A stretch of DNA of 64,000 nt, taken from assembly GCF_001440415.1 (NCBI RefSeq), contig NZ_LLYA01000203.1, positions 62,001-126,000 of the forward strand. Reading direction: 5' to 3'. This DNA comes from Bradyrhizobium retamae. GTDB taxonomy: Bacteria; Pseudomonadota; Alphaproteobacteria; Rhizobiales; Xanthobacteraceae. The translations under genes and the position numbers were made by a program. Below the pieces are notes generated by a model. It did not search any database. It was given only the letters and a program-made list of their open reading frames with translations, and was not told the origin of the DNA. Below are positions 52,516-60,870 of the stretch, in pieces. The stretch's first letter is position 1; each line of letters starts with the position of its first letter.

Positions 52516-53480
52516 GATTTGACGAGGCCGACCGATTTCAGCACGTCGGTGACCCGCGTCGTTTCCTTCTTCAGGAAGTCGGCGAACGCATCGCCGGATA
52601 GATAGGCGTCATCCCAGCCCTTCTGCTTGAGGATGTCCTTCCAGGCGTCGGACTTGACCATCTTCTCGACCGTTTCGCTCAACGTCTTGCGCTGTTCCGG
52701 CGTGATGCCGGGTGGCGCAACCACCGAACGCCAGTTGGCGAGCACGAGGTCGATCCCTTGTTCCTTGAAGGTCGGGATGTCGATCCCGGCGATACGCTTC
52801 TCCGAGGTCACGCCGAGTGCGCGCAATTTGCCGGATTTGATCTGTCCTTCGTATTCGCTCAGGCCCGAAATGCCCGCGGTGACCTTGCCGCCGAGAATGG
52901 CCGCGAGCGACTCGCCGCCGCCGGAGAACGGAATGTAATTGATCTTCTTGGCGTCGGCGCCGATCGTTCCCGCAAACAACGCCGCCATCACATGATCGAC
53001 GCCGCCGGCCGAGCCGCCGGCAAAGGTCACCTTGGCGATGTCGGCCTTCACGGCCGTGGCAAGATCCTGCGCCGTCTTGAGCGGCGAATTCGCCGGCACC
53101 ACGATCACCTGGATTTCCTCGGTGAGGCGCGCAATCGGCGTCACCTGTTCGAGCGTCACCGGCGACTTGTTCATGGCGAGCGCGCCGACCATGACGAAGC
53201 CGTTCACCATCATCTGGTTGCCGTCACCCTTGGCGCCATTGACGAACTGCGCGATGCCGATGCTGCCGCCGGCGCCGGCCACGTTGGTGACCTGGACGCT
53301 ACGGGCGATCTTGGCGGCGACCAAAGCCTGCTGCATCGCGCGGGCGGTCTGATCCCAGCCGCCGCCGGGCGCTGCGGGCGCCATGATCTTGAGCTCGAGC
53401 TGCTGCGAGAGGGCAGGCGCTGTGGCTGCAAGCGTCAACGCGACGACCGCGCCGAACAGGCGCGCATGAAACGGCATCAT
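52512..53480 (-). CDS. tctC: Tripartite tricarboxylate transporter binding protein TctC
   Basis: A 322-residue periplasmic binding protein of the Bug family. A signal peptide of about 25 residues ends at ALSQQ. Mature features include IMAPAAPGGGWDQTARAMQQ and SVQVTNVAGAGGSIGIAQFV. This protein captures a carboxylate for TctAB; the exact ligand is unknown. It is the first gene of the tctCBA operon. Starts at 53480 and 53477 (Met-Met) are equivalent. Confidence 0.93.
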   Translation of the reverse strand: MMPFHARLFGAVVALTLAATAPALSQQLELKIMAPAAPGGGWDQTARAMQQALVAAKIARSVQVTNVAGAGGSIGIAQFVNGAKGDGNQMMVNGFVMVGALAMNKSPVTLEQVTPIARLTEEIQVIVVPANSPLKTAQDLATAVKADIAKVTFAGGSAGGVDHVMAALFAGTIGADAKKINYIPFSGGGESLAAILGGKVTAGISGLSEYEGQIKSGKLRALGVTSEKRIAGIDIPTFKEQGIDLVLANWRSVVAPPGITPEQRKTLSETVEKMVKSDAWKDILKQKGWDDAYLSGDAFADFLKKETTRVTDVLKSVGLVKS

Positions 53481-53598
53481 GGGATTTCCTCCGGGCTCAC
53501 GCGGAGCCGCTGTGTGTCAATTCGTCGCATATCAGCCGGAAAACCCGCCGCTGTCCAGAAGGACCTTTGCGTGAGCGGACCGGATCTTTCAGATTTCG

Positions 53599-54243
53599 CT
53601 ACCGCTTTGCGGCGCGTGCGCCCTTGGCCTTCGGCATTTGCCTTGACCGAAAGTGAAGCGCCAATTGCTCGGCACACGTTCGGAGCGGGACCGTGCTTTG
53701 CTGTGCCTTGGCCTGGGCTATGGCGCCTGAATAAGACGCGATGACGAAGGTGGCCAAGGCCTCCGCATCGAACGCGCCGGCGAAATCCGCGCGCAGTTTG
53801 TCTGCAATGACCTTGCGCCAATTGTCATAGATATTCTCGATCGCCTCCCGAAATTCGGAATCTGCCGCGCAAAGTTCGAGCGCCAGATTGTTGAGCGGGC
53901 ATCCCAGAATGATCCTGGACCGGTCCAGGGCTGAGGCGATCTGCTCGAATGCCGTGCGTATTCCTTCCTCCGCGCCACGTGCTGACCTGACCGGCTCGAG
54001 CCAATGCTTGTCGACGGCTTGCGCAACGCGCTCCTGGATCACGTCAAGCGCGAGAACCTTCTTCGTCGGGAAATGATGGTGGAGGGCGCCCGCCGTCACA
54101 CCGGCCGCTTGAACGATGTCGTGCGTGCTGGTCGAACGGTAGCCACGCTTCTGAAAAGCGTCCGCCGTTGCATCCAGGATGCGTTTTCTGACTCCGGCGG
54201 GATCATTCGTTCGCGAGCGGGTGCTGGCTGGCTTTTTGCTCAT
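53599..54243 (-). CDS. TetR-family transcriptional regulator
   Basis: A 214-residue regulator. The N-terminal helix-turn-helix is in ILDATADAFQKRGYRSTSTH and DIVQAAGVTAGALHHHFPTK (about residues 22-61), and the C-terminal half is a ligand-binding domain. It starts 107 bases from the divergent glutathione S-transferase gene, with a palindrome between them, and lies 118 bases upstream of tctC. It most likely controls the GST gene and itself. A role in tctCBA is possible but less supported. Confidence 0.9.
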   Translation of the reverse strand: MSKKPASTRSRTNDPAGVRKRILDATADAFQKRGYRSTSTHDIVQAAGVTAGALHHHFPTKKVLALDVIQERVAQAVDKHWLEPVRSARGAEEGIRTAFEQIASALDRSRIILGCPLNNLALELCAADSEFREAIENIYDNWRKVIADKLRADFAGAFDAEALATFVIASYSGAIAQAKAQQSTVPLRTCAEQLALHFRSRQMPKAKGARAAKR

Positions 54244-54294
54244 GAAACGACTCCCGCGGTGCTGTCGAAATCGTGAGCGGTCTATCGGATTGAC

Positions 54295-54316
54295 AAAAAC
54301 AGGGCAACCTGTTTGT
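54295..54316. promoter_or_regulatory. Inverted repeat, probable TetR operator
   Basis: AAACAGG-GCAA-CCTGTTT, with perfect 7-base arms, is flanked by a run of A and of T that extends the symmetry with mismatches. It lies between the divergent tetR-like and GST genes, 35 bases before the GST start. Confidence 0.6.
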
Positions 54317-54350
54317 TTTTGGGCGCTGGTCGGTGTGAGGCAAGAAATTG

Positions 54351-55070
54351 ATGCCCGAGAACGTTCAATCCCGTCGAGAAGCGGCTCGAAGCAGCGACCG
54401 CAAGATGCGGCTGTTCTCTGGTCCCCTGAGCATGTTCGGCGCCAAGGTTCAGATCGCAGCGCACGAGAAGAACATCGATTTCGAACTGGTCATGGTCCCC
54501 TTCACCATGAAGGAGGGGTACGCGCCAAAGCATCCGGAAGTCCTGCGTATCAATCCGAAGCGCCAGGTCCCGGTGCTGATCGACGGTGACCTCGAGATTT
54601 TCGATTCCACTCAAATCTTCGAGTACCTGGAAGACATCAAGCCTCATCCTGCGCTGTGGCCCGCTGCTCCTGCGGCGCGGGCGTGGTCTCGCCGCCTTGA
54701 GCACGAATCGGACGAGGTCTACTTCCCTCACATCATCAAGTTGATGCAGCTCTGGAAGACGCCGCAAGATCCCGCCGCGGAGCTCGCGCGCGAGGGTGCC
54801 GCCGCCTATTATCGAACCATGGAGAGTGTGTTAGGCGATCGCGAATTTCTCGGCGGCACGTATTCCTTTGCCGACATAGCGTTCTATATGGCCCAGCTCT
54901 TCGGCGCCCGGATGGGTGCCGACATGACAAAAGAAACGCCGAGACTTCTGCAATGGCGGCAGCGCATGACGGCAAGGCCGGCCGTCATCAAGGTCGTCGG
55001 ACCGATGGCCGATTACTTGCGTGGCCAAGGCCTCAGTGTACCCGCGTTTCTTCCGTCACAAGCGACGTGA
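54351..55070 (+). CDS. Glutathione S-transferase family protein
   Basis: A 239-residue protein with an N-terminal thioredoxin-like domain (MRLFSGPLSMFGAKVQIAAH, then RQVPVLIDGDLEIFDSTQIF with the cis-Pro and the Ser in DST). The helical C-terminal domain includes FADIAFYMAQLF. It should conjugate or reduce electrophiles with glutathione. The ATG at 54351 is used; the later Met at 54405, directly before the core fold, is a serious alternative because the first 18 residues are unconserved in character. Confidence 0.88.
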   Translation: MPENVQSRREAARSSDRKMRLFSGPLSMFGAKVQIAAHEKNIDFELVMVPFTMKEGYAPKHPEVLRINPKRQVPVLIDGDLEIFDSTQIFEYLEDIKPHPALWPAAPAARAWSRRLEHESDEVYFPHIIKLMQLWKTPQDPAAELAREGAAAYYRTMESVLGDREFLGGTYSFADIAFYMAQLFGARMGADMTKETPRLLQWRQRMTARPAVIKVVGPMADYLRGQGLSVPAFLPSQAT

Positions 55071-55099
55071 TCAACGCTGCGGCTACTGTTCGTCTCCGG

Positions 55100-58000
55100 C
55101 TACGCCCGCACCACCGCGGGCGGAAACACGATCTCGATCAGCGTGCCGGAACGGCCGCCGGTCTTGATCTGGAATTTGGCGCGGTTGGCTTCGACGAGCG
55201 CCTTGGTGAGCGACAGGCTGACAGCCGCACTCTCGGACTGATCTGACGGCGCCCGCGTGCGGAACGGCTCGAGGGCTGCGGCAACCTCATTGTCGTTGAG
55301 GCCGTGGCCGGTGTCGCGGACCCGCAGCATCACCTCGCCGAAATCGGACAGCGCCGTCGAGACGATGACTTGGCCGCCGGCATTGGCGAGATGGATCGAA
55401 TTGCCGATCAGGTTCAGCGTGATCTGGCGCAACGCCTGCGCGTCCGCGATCACAGGCGGCAGCGTGTGCGCGAGCGAAGTGCGGATGATGATGCGCTCGC
55501 GATTGGCCTGCGGCTGCATCGCCGCCACGCAGCTCTCGACCAGCTCGTTGAGATTCTGGTTGGTGAAGGCGAGGTCGAGTTTGCCGGCTTCGATCCGGCT
55601 GAGATCGAGCAGGTCGTTGACGATGGCGATGACGTGTTCGCCGGCGGCGCGGATGTCCTTCATGTATTCGCGGTACCGCTCGTTGCCGAGCGCGCCGAAA
55701 CGCTCCCCGATCATCACTTCGGCAAAGCCGATGATGGCGTTCAGCGGCGTTCGCACCTCGTGGCTGATCCGGGCCAGCACGTCGGCCTTGGCGTTGGCGG
55801 CGCGTTCCGCCAGCCGCCGCGCCTCCCGCAACTCACTCTCGGTCTTCTTGGCCTGCGAGAGATCGCGGAACACCGCGAAGAAATTCGGGCCGTCCGGGCG
55901 GGTACGGCCGATGGTCATCGACAGCGGAATGATGCCGCCCTTGCTTTCGCGGCCGAGCACCTCGCGGCCGTGATCGAGCAGGCTTTCGACGCCGGAGGCC
56001 TTGATGCCGGCGAGATATTCGAACACGCCGTGCTGGCTTTCGGGCGCAAAGAGATCGGCGAGATTGCGTTGGACCAGTTCGTCGCCGTCATAGCCGAACA
56101 GTGCTTCGGCGCTGCGGTTGGCCGCATGGATGTTGCCTTCGGCATCGAACATCAGGAGGCCTTCGGCTGTGGTGTCGAGGATGGCGGCGAGTTCTTCGGC
56201 ATTGGCATGGCCGACATCGGACGGTCCGGGAATGTCCAACTCCGCTGCCGGCTCGGCTTGCGAGATGGCAGCCGCGATCGCCGCGCCCTCATGGCGCGTG
56301 GTCGAGAAGATCAGGGCCAGCGCCGAATCGCCGTCCCATGAAATCGTGTGGAGGCGGGCCTCGGCCGCCGATGATGGCGCATCTGCATTCGCAGGCCCGC
56401 TCGCGGAAATAGTCACCGGCCTGCCGGTGTCCGACGTCGAGGACGCATTCGACGTGCCGGATTCGACATAGAGTGCGTCGAGGCCGCCGGCATCTTCCAG
56501 CGCATGCAGGCTGGCATAGCCCATCTGCGTCAGGAAGGCGGGGTTGGCATATAGCAGGCGGTCGAGCCGGTAGATCAGGATGCCGACGGGTAAGAGATCG
56601 AGTAGCGCCTTGTCGCGCGCGGCTTCGCCATGCGCGGGCGGTTCGGGCGGCGCCAGCCATTCGGGCGGCTCGCCGGCTGGTTCGCGCGCGAACGATGCGA
56701 CGGTTGGTTCAAAGATCGTTTCACCGGTGACGTTCGGCACCGTCTCGTTGCCATTCTCGGTGTCGAGCCGCGCCGACAATTGCCGCGCGAGTTCGTCGAA
56801 GGCGCTGTTTTCGACCGGCGTCAGCGATAGCGGCTTCGCCTCGCCGGGGGCGCGGAATGGCACGACGTTGGGAGCGTCCGCGGGCAATTCCATCACGGTG
56901 TCCTTCACGGCTTCGTTGGCGCTTTCCTTGACGCTTTGCTCGACGCTTTCCTCGGGAGGTTCCACGGGGGTTTCCAAATCGTTTTGATGTGAAGTCTCGG
57001 CGGCAATCGGTTCGGGCAACTCGTCGACCAAGGGCGGTGCAACGCCCGTCGGGCTGGGCAATTCCGGGGCGGGCGGTTCTTGCAGCATTGCCGTCTCGCC
57101 GGACAATTCCACCAGGCGCAGGGCGGCGAGCCGGGCCAGCGCATCGAAATCGCGGCAGACGCCAAAGCCGCGATAACCGATGAAATTCCGCTGCCCATCG
57201 AAAATCGGCAAACCGGACAGTTCAACCGGCAGCGTGCCGCCGCCATCGACCGGCCAGTTCAGCAAGATGCCGCTCCAGGTCGCGCATGTGGCGAACGCCT
57301 TCATCACCCGCCCGTCGGGATCGAGCGCAAATCTCTCGGCGATCTCGCGCCATGGCCGCCCGAAGCCGGCCGTGGTGCGCGGGCCGATCAGGCCGGTGAA
57401 TTCGTCGGTGCCGAGCGTGAAGCGGCCTTCCCGATCCATCTGCCAGGTGAAGCGCAGCGGCAGGCGGCGCGTCGGCTGGCCGGCGAATGCGTCGAGCGCC
57501 GGGAATGGCGTGCGTGGAGGAGGCTCAGTCGCAGCCGGCTCCTCCGCGGCGGCAGGCTCGGCAAACGCATCGAACAATGCAAACTCGGCGGGCGCTTCGC
57601 CCGATTGCGCGGGCTGTTCGTAATCGGGAGCCGGCTGCGGCGCTTGCTCCGTGACGGGCGCGCTCTGCTGCGGGGCTGGCATTGACGCTGTGGCCTCGGG
57701 CTGCATCTCGTTCTCGGGCTGCTCATGCGCCCGCGCCGGTCGCGGCGCGATCAGCGCGATGTCGCCGGCTGCGATCAGAACACCATGGCTGCCATTGGGA
57801 AAGTCGAACCGCGAACAGCCGCAGGTCGCAAGCATGCCGGGCGCTGCGCCAAACCCCTGTAACCGCTCCAGGCGGATGGCGCCGTTGGCGAGCAGCCGCC
57901 CTGCGAGCCGCGCGATCTGCCGCCGGTGCCGGTCGGCCGGTCCGAAGGTCTTCTCTGTAAAGGCTGCGGCGCTGGCGGCGCCGAACAGGCGGGCGCCGGC

Positions 58001-58123
58001 CGGATTGGCCCACAGGATCCGCCTGCCGTCGGCCGTCCACAGCCATGCAGGCAGGCGGCTCGCCGCATAGGCCGCCAATCGCGGATCGCTCTGCGTCCGC
58101 CACTGAAATTCCGCGTCCTTCAT
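55100..58123 (-). CDS. Multi-PAS sensor histidine kinase, PdhS/PleC-like, altered ATP site
   Basis: A 1007-residue soluble protein. An N-terminal PAS-like region (RLPAWLWTADGRRILWANPA), a Pro/Glu/Ala-rich linker, two or three further PAS domains (one at EELAAILDTTAEGLLMFDAE) and a dimerisation box with His788 in ARISHEVRTPLNAIIGFAE. The following region (GNERYREYMKDIRAAGEHVI) is that of PdhS/DivJ/PleC kinases, which control the cell cycle through DivK. In the ATPase domain the N-box Asn and DTGHG (G1) remain, but the G2 box TGLGL is replaced by SAAVSLSL near residues 965-972. The start could be GTG at 58219. Kinase activity is doubtful. Confidence 0.85.
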   Translation of the reverse strand: MKDAEFQWRTQSDPRLAAYAASRLPAWLWTADGRRILWANPAGARLFGAASAAAFTEKTFGPADRHRRQIARLAGRLLANGAIRLERLQGFGAAPGMLATCGCSRFDFPNGSHGVLIAAGDIALIAPRPARAHEQPENEMQPEATASMPAPQQSAPVTEQAPQPAPDYEQPAQSGEAPAEFALFDAFAEPAAAEEPAATEPPPRTPFPALDAFAGQPTRRLPLRFTWQMDREGRFTLGTDEFTGLIGPRTTAGFGRPWREIAERFALDPDGRVMKAFATCATWSGILLNWPVDGGGTLPVELSGLPIFDGQRNFIGYRGFGVCRDFDALARLAALRLVELSGETAMLQEPPAPELPSPTGVAPPLVDELPEPIAAETSHQNDLETPVEPPEESVEQSVKESANEAVKDTVMELPADAPNVVPFRAPGEAKPLSLTPVENSAFDELARQLSARLDTENGNETVPNVTGETIFEPTVASFAREPAGEPPEWLAPPEPPAHGEAARDKALLDLLPVGILIYRLDRLLYANPAFLTQMGYASLHALEDAGGLDALYVESGTSNASSTSDTGRPVTISASGPANADAPSSAAEARLHTISWDGDSALALIFSTTRHEGAAIAAAISQAEPAAELDIPGPSDVGHANAEELAAILDTTAEGLLMFDAEGNIHAANRSAEALFGYDGDELVQRNLADLFAPESQHGVFEYLAGIKASGVESLLDHGREVLGRESKGGIIPLSMTIGRTRPDGPNFFAVFRDLSQAKKTESELREARRLAERAANAKADVLARISHEVRTPLNAIIGFAEVMIGERFGALGNERYREYMKDIRAAGEHVIAIVNDLLDLSRIEAGKLDLAFTNQNLNELVESCVAAMQPQANRERIIIRTSLAHTLPPVIADAQALRQITLNLIGNSIHLANAGGQVIVSTALSDFGEVMLRVRDTGHGLNDNEVAAALEPFRTRAPSDQSESAAVSLSLTKALVEANRAKFQIKTGGRSGTLIEIVFPPAVVRA

Positions 58124-58414
58124 CGCAACTACAAGACCGTTCGGCGTCACGATCGGCAGCCAGAATGCCGACAGCGTTAAGGAATCGTTACTATCGCAAG
58201 CCGGCGGCGGCAGGTCCACGGCCCGGCGGGCCGGCGGTAATCTAAGCGGCGGATAACCTTAACCCCGGCTGGACCCTTCGGCTGGTCGCCGCGTTGGGTG
58301 GTTGCAGACGGCCGTCAAGGGTTCAACGGGGAACCTTCCCGGCGCCGCATCCGTTCCCGGAGCGGCCCCTGACAGTATCCGGACGCAATCCCAGCCAATG
58401 CAAAGGAACGCACC

Positions 58415-58798
58415 ATGAGTGACGACGTGCGAGACCGTTTCGAGATACCCAAGGAAATGCGATCGATGGCGGAAGCGAGCCTGGAGCAGGCCCGCAAGAC
58501 GTTTGAGAAATTCGTCGCCGCCGCGCAGACCACCGCCGATACCATCGAGGAGCGCAATGCCTCGATGCGCGAGGGCGCCAAGGACGTCAGGCAGAAGGCT
58601 GTCGCCAATGCCGAGAAGAACGTGCAGGGCTCGCTCGATTACGCGCAGTCACTTCTGAAGGCCAAGGATCTGGCCGAGGTAACGCGGCTGCACAGCGAAT
58701 ATGTGCAGGGGCAAATGCGTGCGCTGGCGGAGCAGGCCAGTGAAATGAGCCAGATCGTCGGCAAGGCCGCCCTGGATGCGGCGAAGCCGAAAGCCTGA
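58415..58798 (+). CDS. Phasin family protein
   Basis: A 127-residue helical protein. FEIPKEMRSMAEASLEQARK, then TFEKFVAAAQTTADTIEER and a final AEQASEMSQIVGKAALDAAK, are typical phasin helices. Phasins coat PHB granules and set their size. An AAAGGAACG site precedes the ATG. It is paralogous to the gene that follows and divergent from the PdhS-like kinase. Confidence 0.9.
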   Translation: MSDDVRDRFEIPKEMRSMAEASLEQARKTFEKFVAAAQTTADTIEERNASMREGAKDVRQKAVANAEKNVQGSLDYAQSLLKAKDLAEVTRLHSEYVQGQMRALAEQASEMSQIVGKAALDAAKPKA

Positions 58799-59047
58799 CA
58801 CCGCCCGCAGCAGCAGTATTGCAGCCGCGAAATGGACCGGATGGAAAGCGCATCCGGTGCGGGTTGCCGATGTGGCGTCGCACCAGAAATTGCAGTGCGC
58901 TGCACAAATTTGACACGATATGGGTGCTTATTGGGCGAGCCCGTGGATGGGCAACTTCCGTGAGTGCGTGTGTACGTGATCCCTTTCGGCGTTCCGGTCA
59001 TCCGCCCGGCACCGCCAGGGGAACATCGATTAACCCCATTGTGAAGG

Positions 59048-59491
59048 ATGCAAGCCGTGACCAGCTCCACCGATCCCTTCTCCGCCGCCATCATTCCCTT
59101 TGAAGTTCCCGAGCAGATGCGCGCACTCGCCGAAAAGGGCGTTTCGCAGGCCCGCGACAGCTACGCCAAGTTCAAGGATGCAGCCGAAACCCATAACGGC
59201 ACCATCGAGGCCGTGTTCACCACCGCCAGCAAGGGCGCCGGCGAGTACAACGCCAAGCTGATCGAGTTCTTCAAGGCCAACACCTCGTCCTCGCTCGATT
59301 TCGCGCAGGAGCTGCTCGGCGTGAAGACGCCGGCAGCAGCGCTTGAGTTGTGGACCGCGCACGCCAAGAAGCAGTACGAGACCTTCACCGCGCAGGCCAA
59401 GGAGCTTGCCGAGCTTGGCCAGAAGGTTGCGACCGAGACCGTCGAGCCGATCAAGGCCTCCGCCTCGAAGTACTACAAGCCCGCCGCCTGA
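59048..59491 (+). CDS. Phasin family protein, second paralog
   Basis: A 147-residue phasin. The core FEVPEQMRALAEKGVSQARD, then SYAKFKDAAETHNGTIEAVF and LDFAQELLGVKTPAAALELW, is characteristic and more alanine-rich than the first paralog. It coats PHB granules. An intrinsic terminator follows 20 bases after the stop. The gap from the first phasin gene (58799-59047) has its own TTGACA-like box near 58912. Confidence 0.93.
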   Translation: MQAVTSSTDPFSAAIIPFEVPEQMRALAEKGVSQARDSYAKFKDAAETHNGTIEAVFTTASKGAGEYNAKLIEFFKANTSSSLDFAQELLGVKTPAAALELWTAHAKKQYETFTAQAKELAELGQKVATETVEPIKASASKYYKPAA

Positions 59492-59510
59492 TCGGCCCGC
59501 ATCGCCGACG

Positions 59511-59545
59511 AAAAGCCCGGGCGAAAGCGGCCCGGGCTTTTTGCT
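59511..59545 (+). terminator. Intrinsic terminator after the second phasin gene
   Basis: AAAAGCCCGGG (59511-59521) pairs perfectly with CCCGGGCTTTT, giving an 11-base GC-rich stem followed by TTTTT. It ends the phasin transcript about 20 bases after its stop. Confidence 0.88.
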
Positions 59546-59611
59546 GTCACGGGGACCATTTTGCGGGCCCGGCGCGATCCGCGTTTGAACGCAACACGCG
59601 CCCAAAACGAC

Positions 59612-59617
59612 TATAAT
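59612..59617 (+). promoter_or_regulatory. Consensus -10 box, probable tRNA-His promoter
   Basis: A perfect TATAAT lies about 90 bases upstream of the tRNA gene. The best -35 candidates (TTGAAC at 59585, or sequence near 59590) are imperfectly spaced. A GGCCTT/AAGGCC hairpin lies in the leader. Confidence 0.5.
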
Positions 59618-59703
59618 GAGACGCTTCCCGGCCTTGCCAAAGGCCGGCGTTGCACCTAGTTTCCGGCCCATTCGCGCCCCCTTTTTGGGGCCCCGCAAAG
59701 GAT

Positions 59704-59780
59704 GCAGTTGTAGCTCAGTTGGTTAGAGCGCCTGTCTGTGGAACAGGAGGTCGGTGGTTCGAGCCCACCCAACTGTACCA
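59704..59780 (+). tRNA. tRNA-His (GTG anticodon)
   Basis: A 77-base cloverleaf with the CCA encoded. The acceptor stem is GCAGTTG paired with CAACTGT, ending in A73 and CCA. The anticodon stem CCTGT/ACAGG carries loop CTGTGGA, so the anticodon is GTG (His). The first pair is G1-U72, no G is encoded at position -1, and the discriminator is A. These are the features of alphaproteobacterial tRNA-His, which differs from the G-1:C73 form of most bacteria. The T arm is normal (GGTGGTTCGAGCCCACC). Confidence 0.96.
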
Positions 59781-59908
59781 GCCTTCACTCCCCTGAATTG
59801 CCGCCGGCCCGCCGCGACACTTGTGCTGTGGCGCGTTGTCCAGCCGTGCTTGCCAAGCCCCACCCGTTCACCCACTATTTCGGGAATCGTTACGGCTTGG
59901 GGGAATTC

Positions 59909-60265
59909 ATGGCGATCTTTCGGATCGAAAATTTTCAGCTCGGATTGTTGCTTGCCGCCGCACTCGCGGTTTCGATCTCGCCCGCCGTCAGTCAGACCTA
60001 CACACCCGAACAGGAGCAGGCTTGCACTGGCGATGCATTCCGGCTCTGCAGTTCGGACATCCCGGATGTCAGCCGCGTCACCGCCTGCATGGTGCGCAAC
60101 AAGTCGCAGCTCTCGCCGGCTTGTCGGGCGCACTTCCGTCCCGAGTCCGATGAAATCACGGCCCGGCCGGTGGGCCGGCCGACCATCATCCGGCCGGCAG
60201 CCCCGCGCAAGGCCGCTGCCGCCAAGCCGCGCAACGTCAAAAAGCCGAAAAAACCCGCGCTTTGA
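59909..60265 (+). CDS. Exported cysteine-rich small protein
   Basis: A 118-residue protein. A signal peptide (LGLLLAAALAVSISPAVS, cut near residue 30) precedes a domain of about 50 residues with four Cys in the pattern C-x7-C-x11-C-x11-C (ACTGDAFRLCSSDIPDV, then ACMVRNKSQLSPACRAHF). The tail is basic and Pro/Ala/Lys-rich. The pattern resembles a cysteine-rich repeat of periplasmic rhizobial proteins. The function is unknown. The Met at 59909 is placed before the signal peptide. Confidence 0.7.
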   Translation: MAIFRIENFQLGLLLAAALAVSISPAVSQTYTPEQEQACTGDAFRLCSSDIPDVSRVTACMVRNKSQLSPACRAHFRPESDEITARPVGRPTIIRPAAPRKAAAAKPRNVKKPKKPAL

Positions 60266-60363
60266 CGGCGGCGCACCGTTTCAAGGCCTCTTTTCGCGAC
60301 AGACTGACGCTTGCTAGCGGCCGATTCAGTGAACATCTCCCATGGGGAAGAGGAGAGGGTTCA

Positions 60364-60693
60364 TTGATAAATCACGGTAAAGAACTCGACCGGCATTTTG
60401 CCTGGTTCGAGAGGAAGCTGCCGCCGGGGCCGGCGAAGTTCGTCGGCTGGGTGCGCAAGCCGTCGTCGATCTACGTCCGAGTACCGCTCGCCATACTGCT
60501 GGTCGCCGGCGGCTTTCTCAGCTTCCTGCCGGTGCTCGGCCTCTGGATGCTGCCGCTCGGACTCCTTTTGTTCGCGCAGGACATCCCGCCGCTGCAGAAG
60601 CCGTTGTCGCTGGGGCTTGGATGGATCGAACGCAAATGGCTCGAACGGCAGCGCGCAAAGCTTGAACGCGAGCGCACAAAAGGCGCGCAGTGA
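60364..60693 (+). CDS. Small inner-membrane protein, unknown
   Basis: A 109-residue protein started from TTG at 60364, with AGGAGAGG about 8 bases upstream. The central region has two membrane helices (VPLAILLVAGGFLSFLPVLG, then WMLPLGLLLFAQDIPPLQKP) and the C-terminus is a basic amphipathic helix (WIERKWLERQRAKLERERTK). No family is named. A longer frame opens at 60262 but overlaps the preceding stop. Confidence 0.6.
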   Translation: MINHGKELDRHFAWFERKLPPGPAKFVGWVRKPSSIYVRVPLAILLVAGGFLSFLPVLGLWMLPLGLLLFAQDIPPLQKPLSLGLGWIERKWLERQRAKLERERTKGAQ

Positions 60694-60870
60694 GCCAGGC
60701 AAAGCGGGCTTTTCCGATTCCTTCTCGCGTCACCGGGGCTGCACGGTGTGACTCAAAAACCAGCCTTATGGGCAATTAAGTGGCTTCATCGCGGCGGGTG
60801 ATAAATTTTTCTTTCACGAATCACCGCGCTGATTCATTTTCGGCTTCTGGGGTCAACTGGAGGCCAAGGT

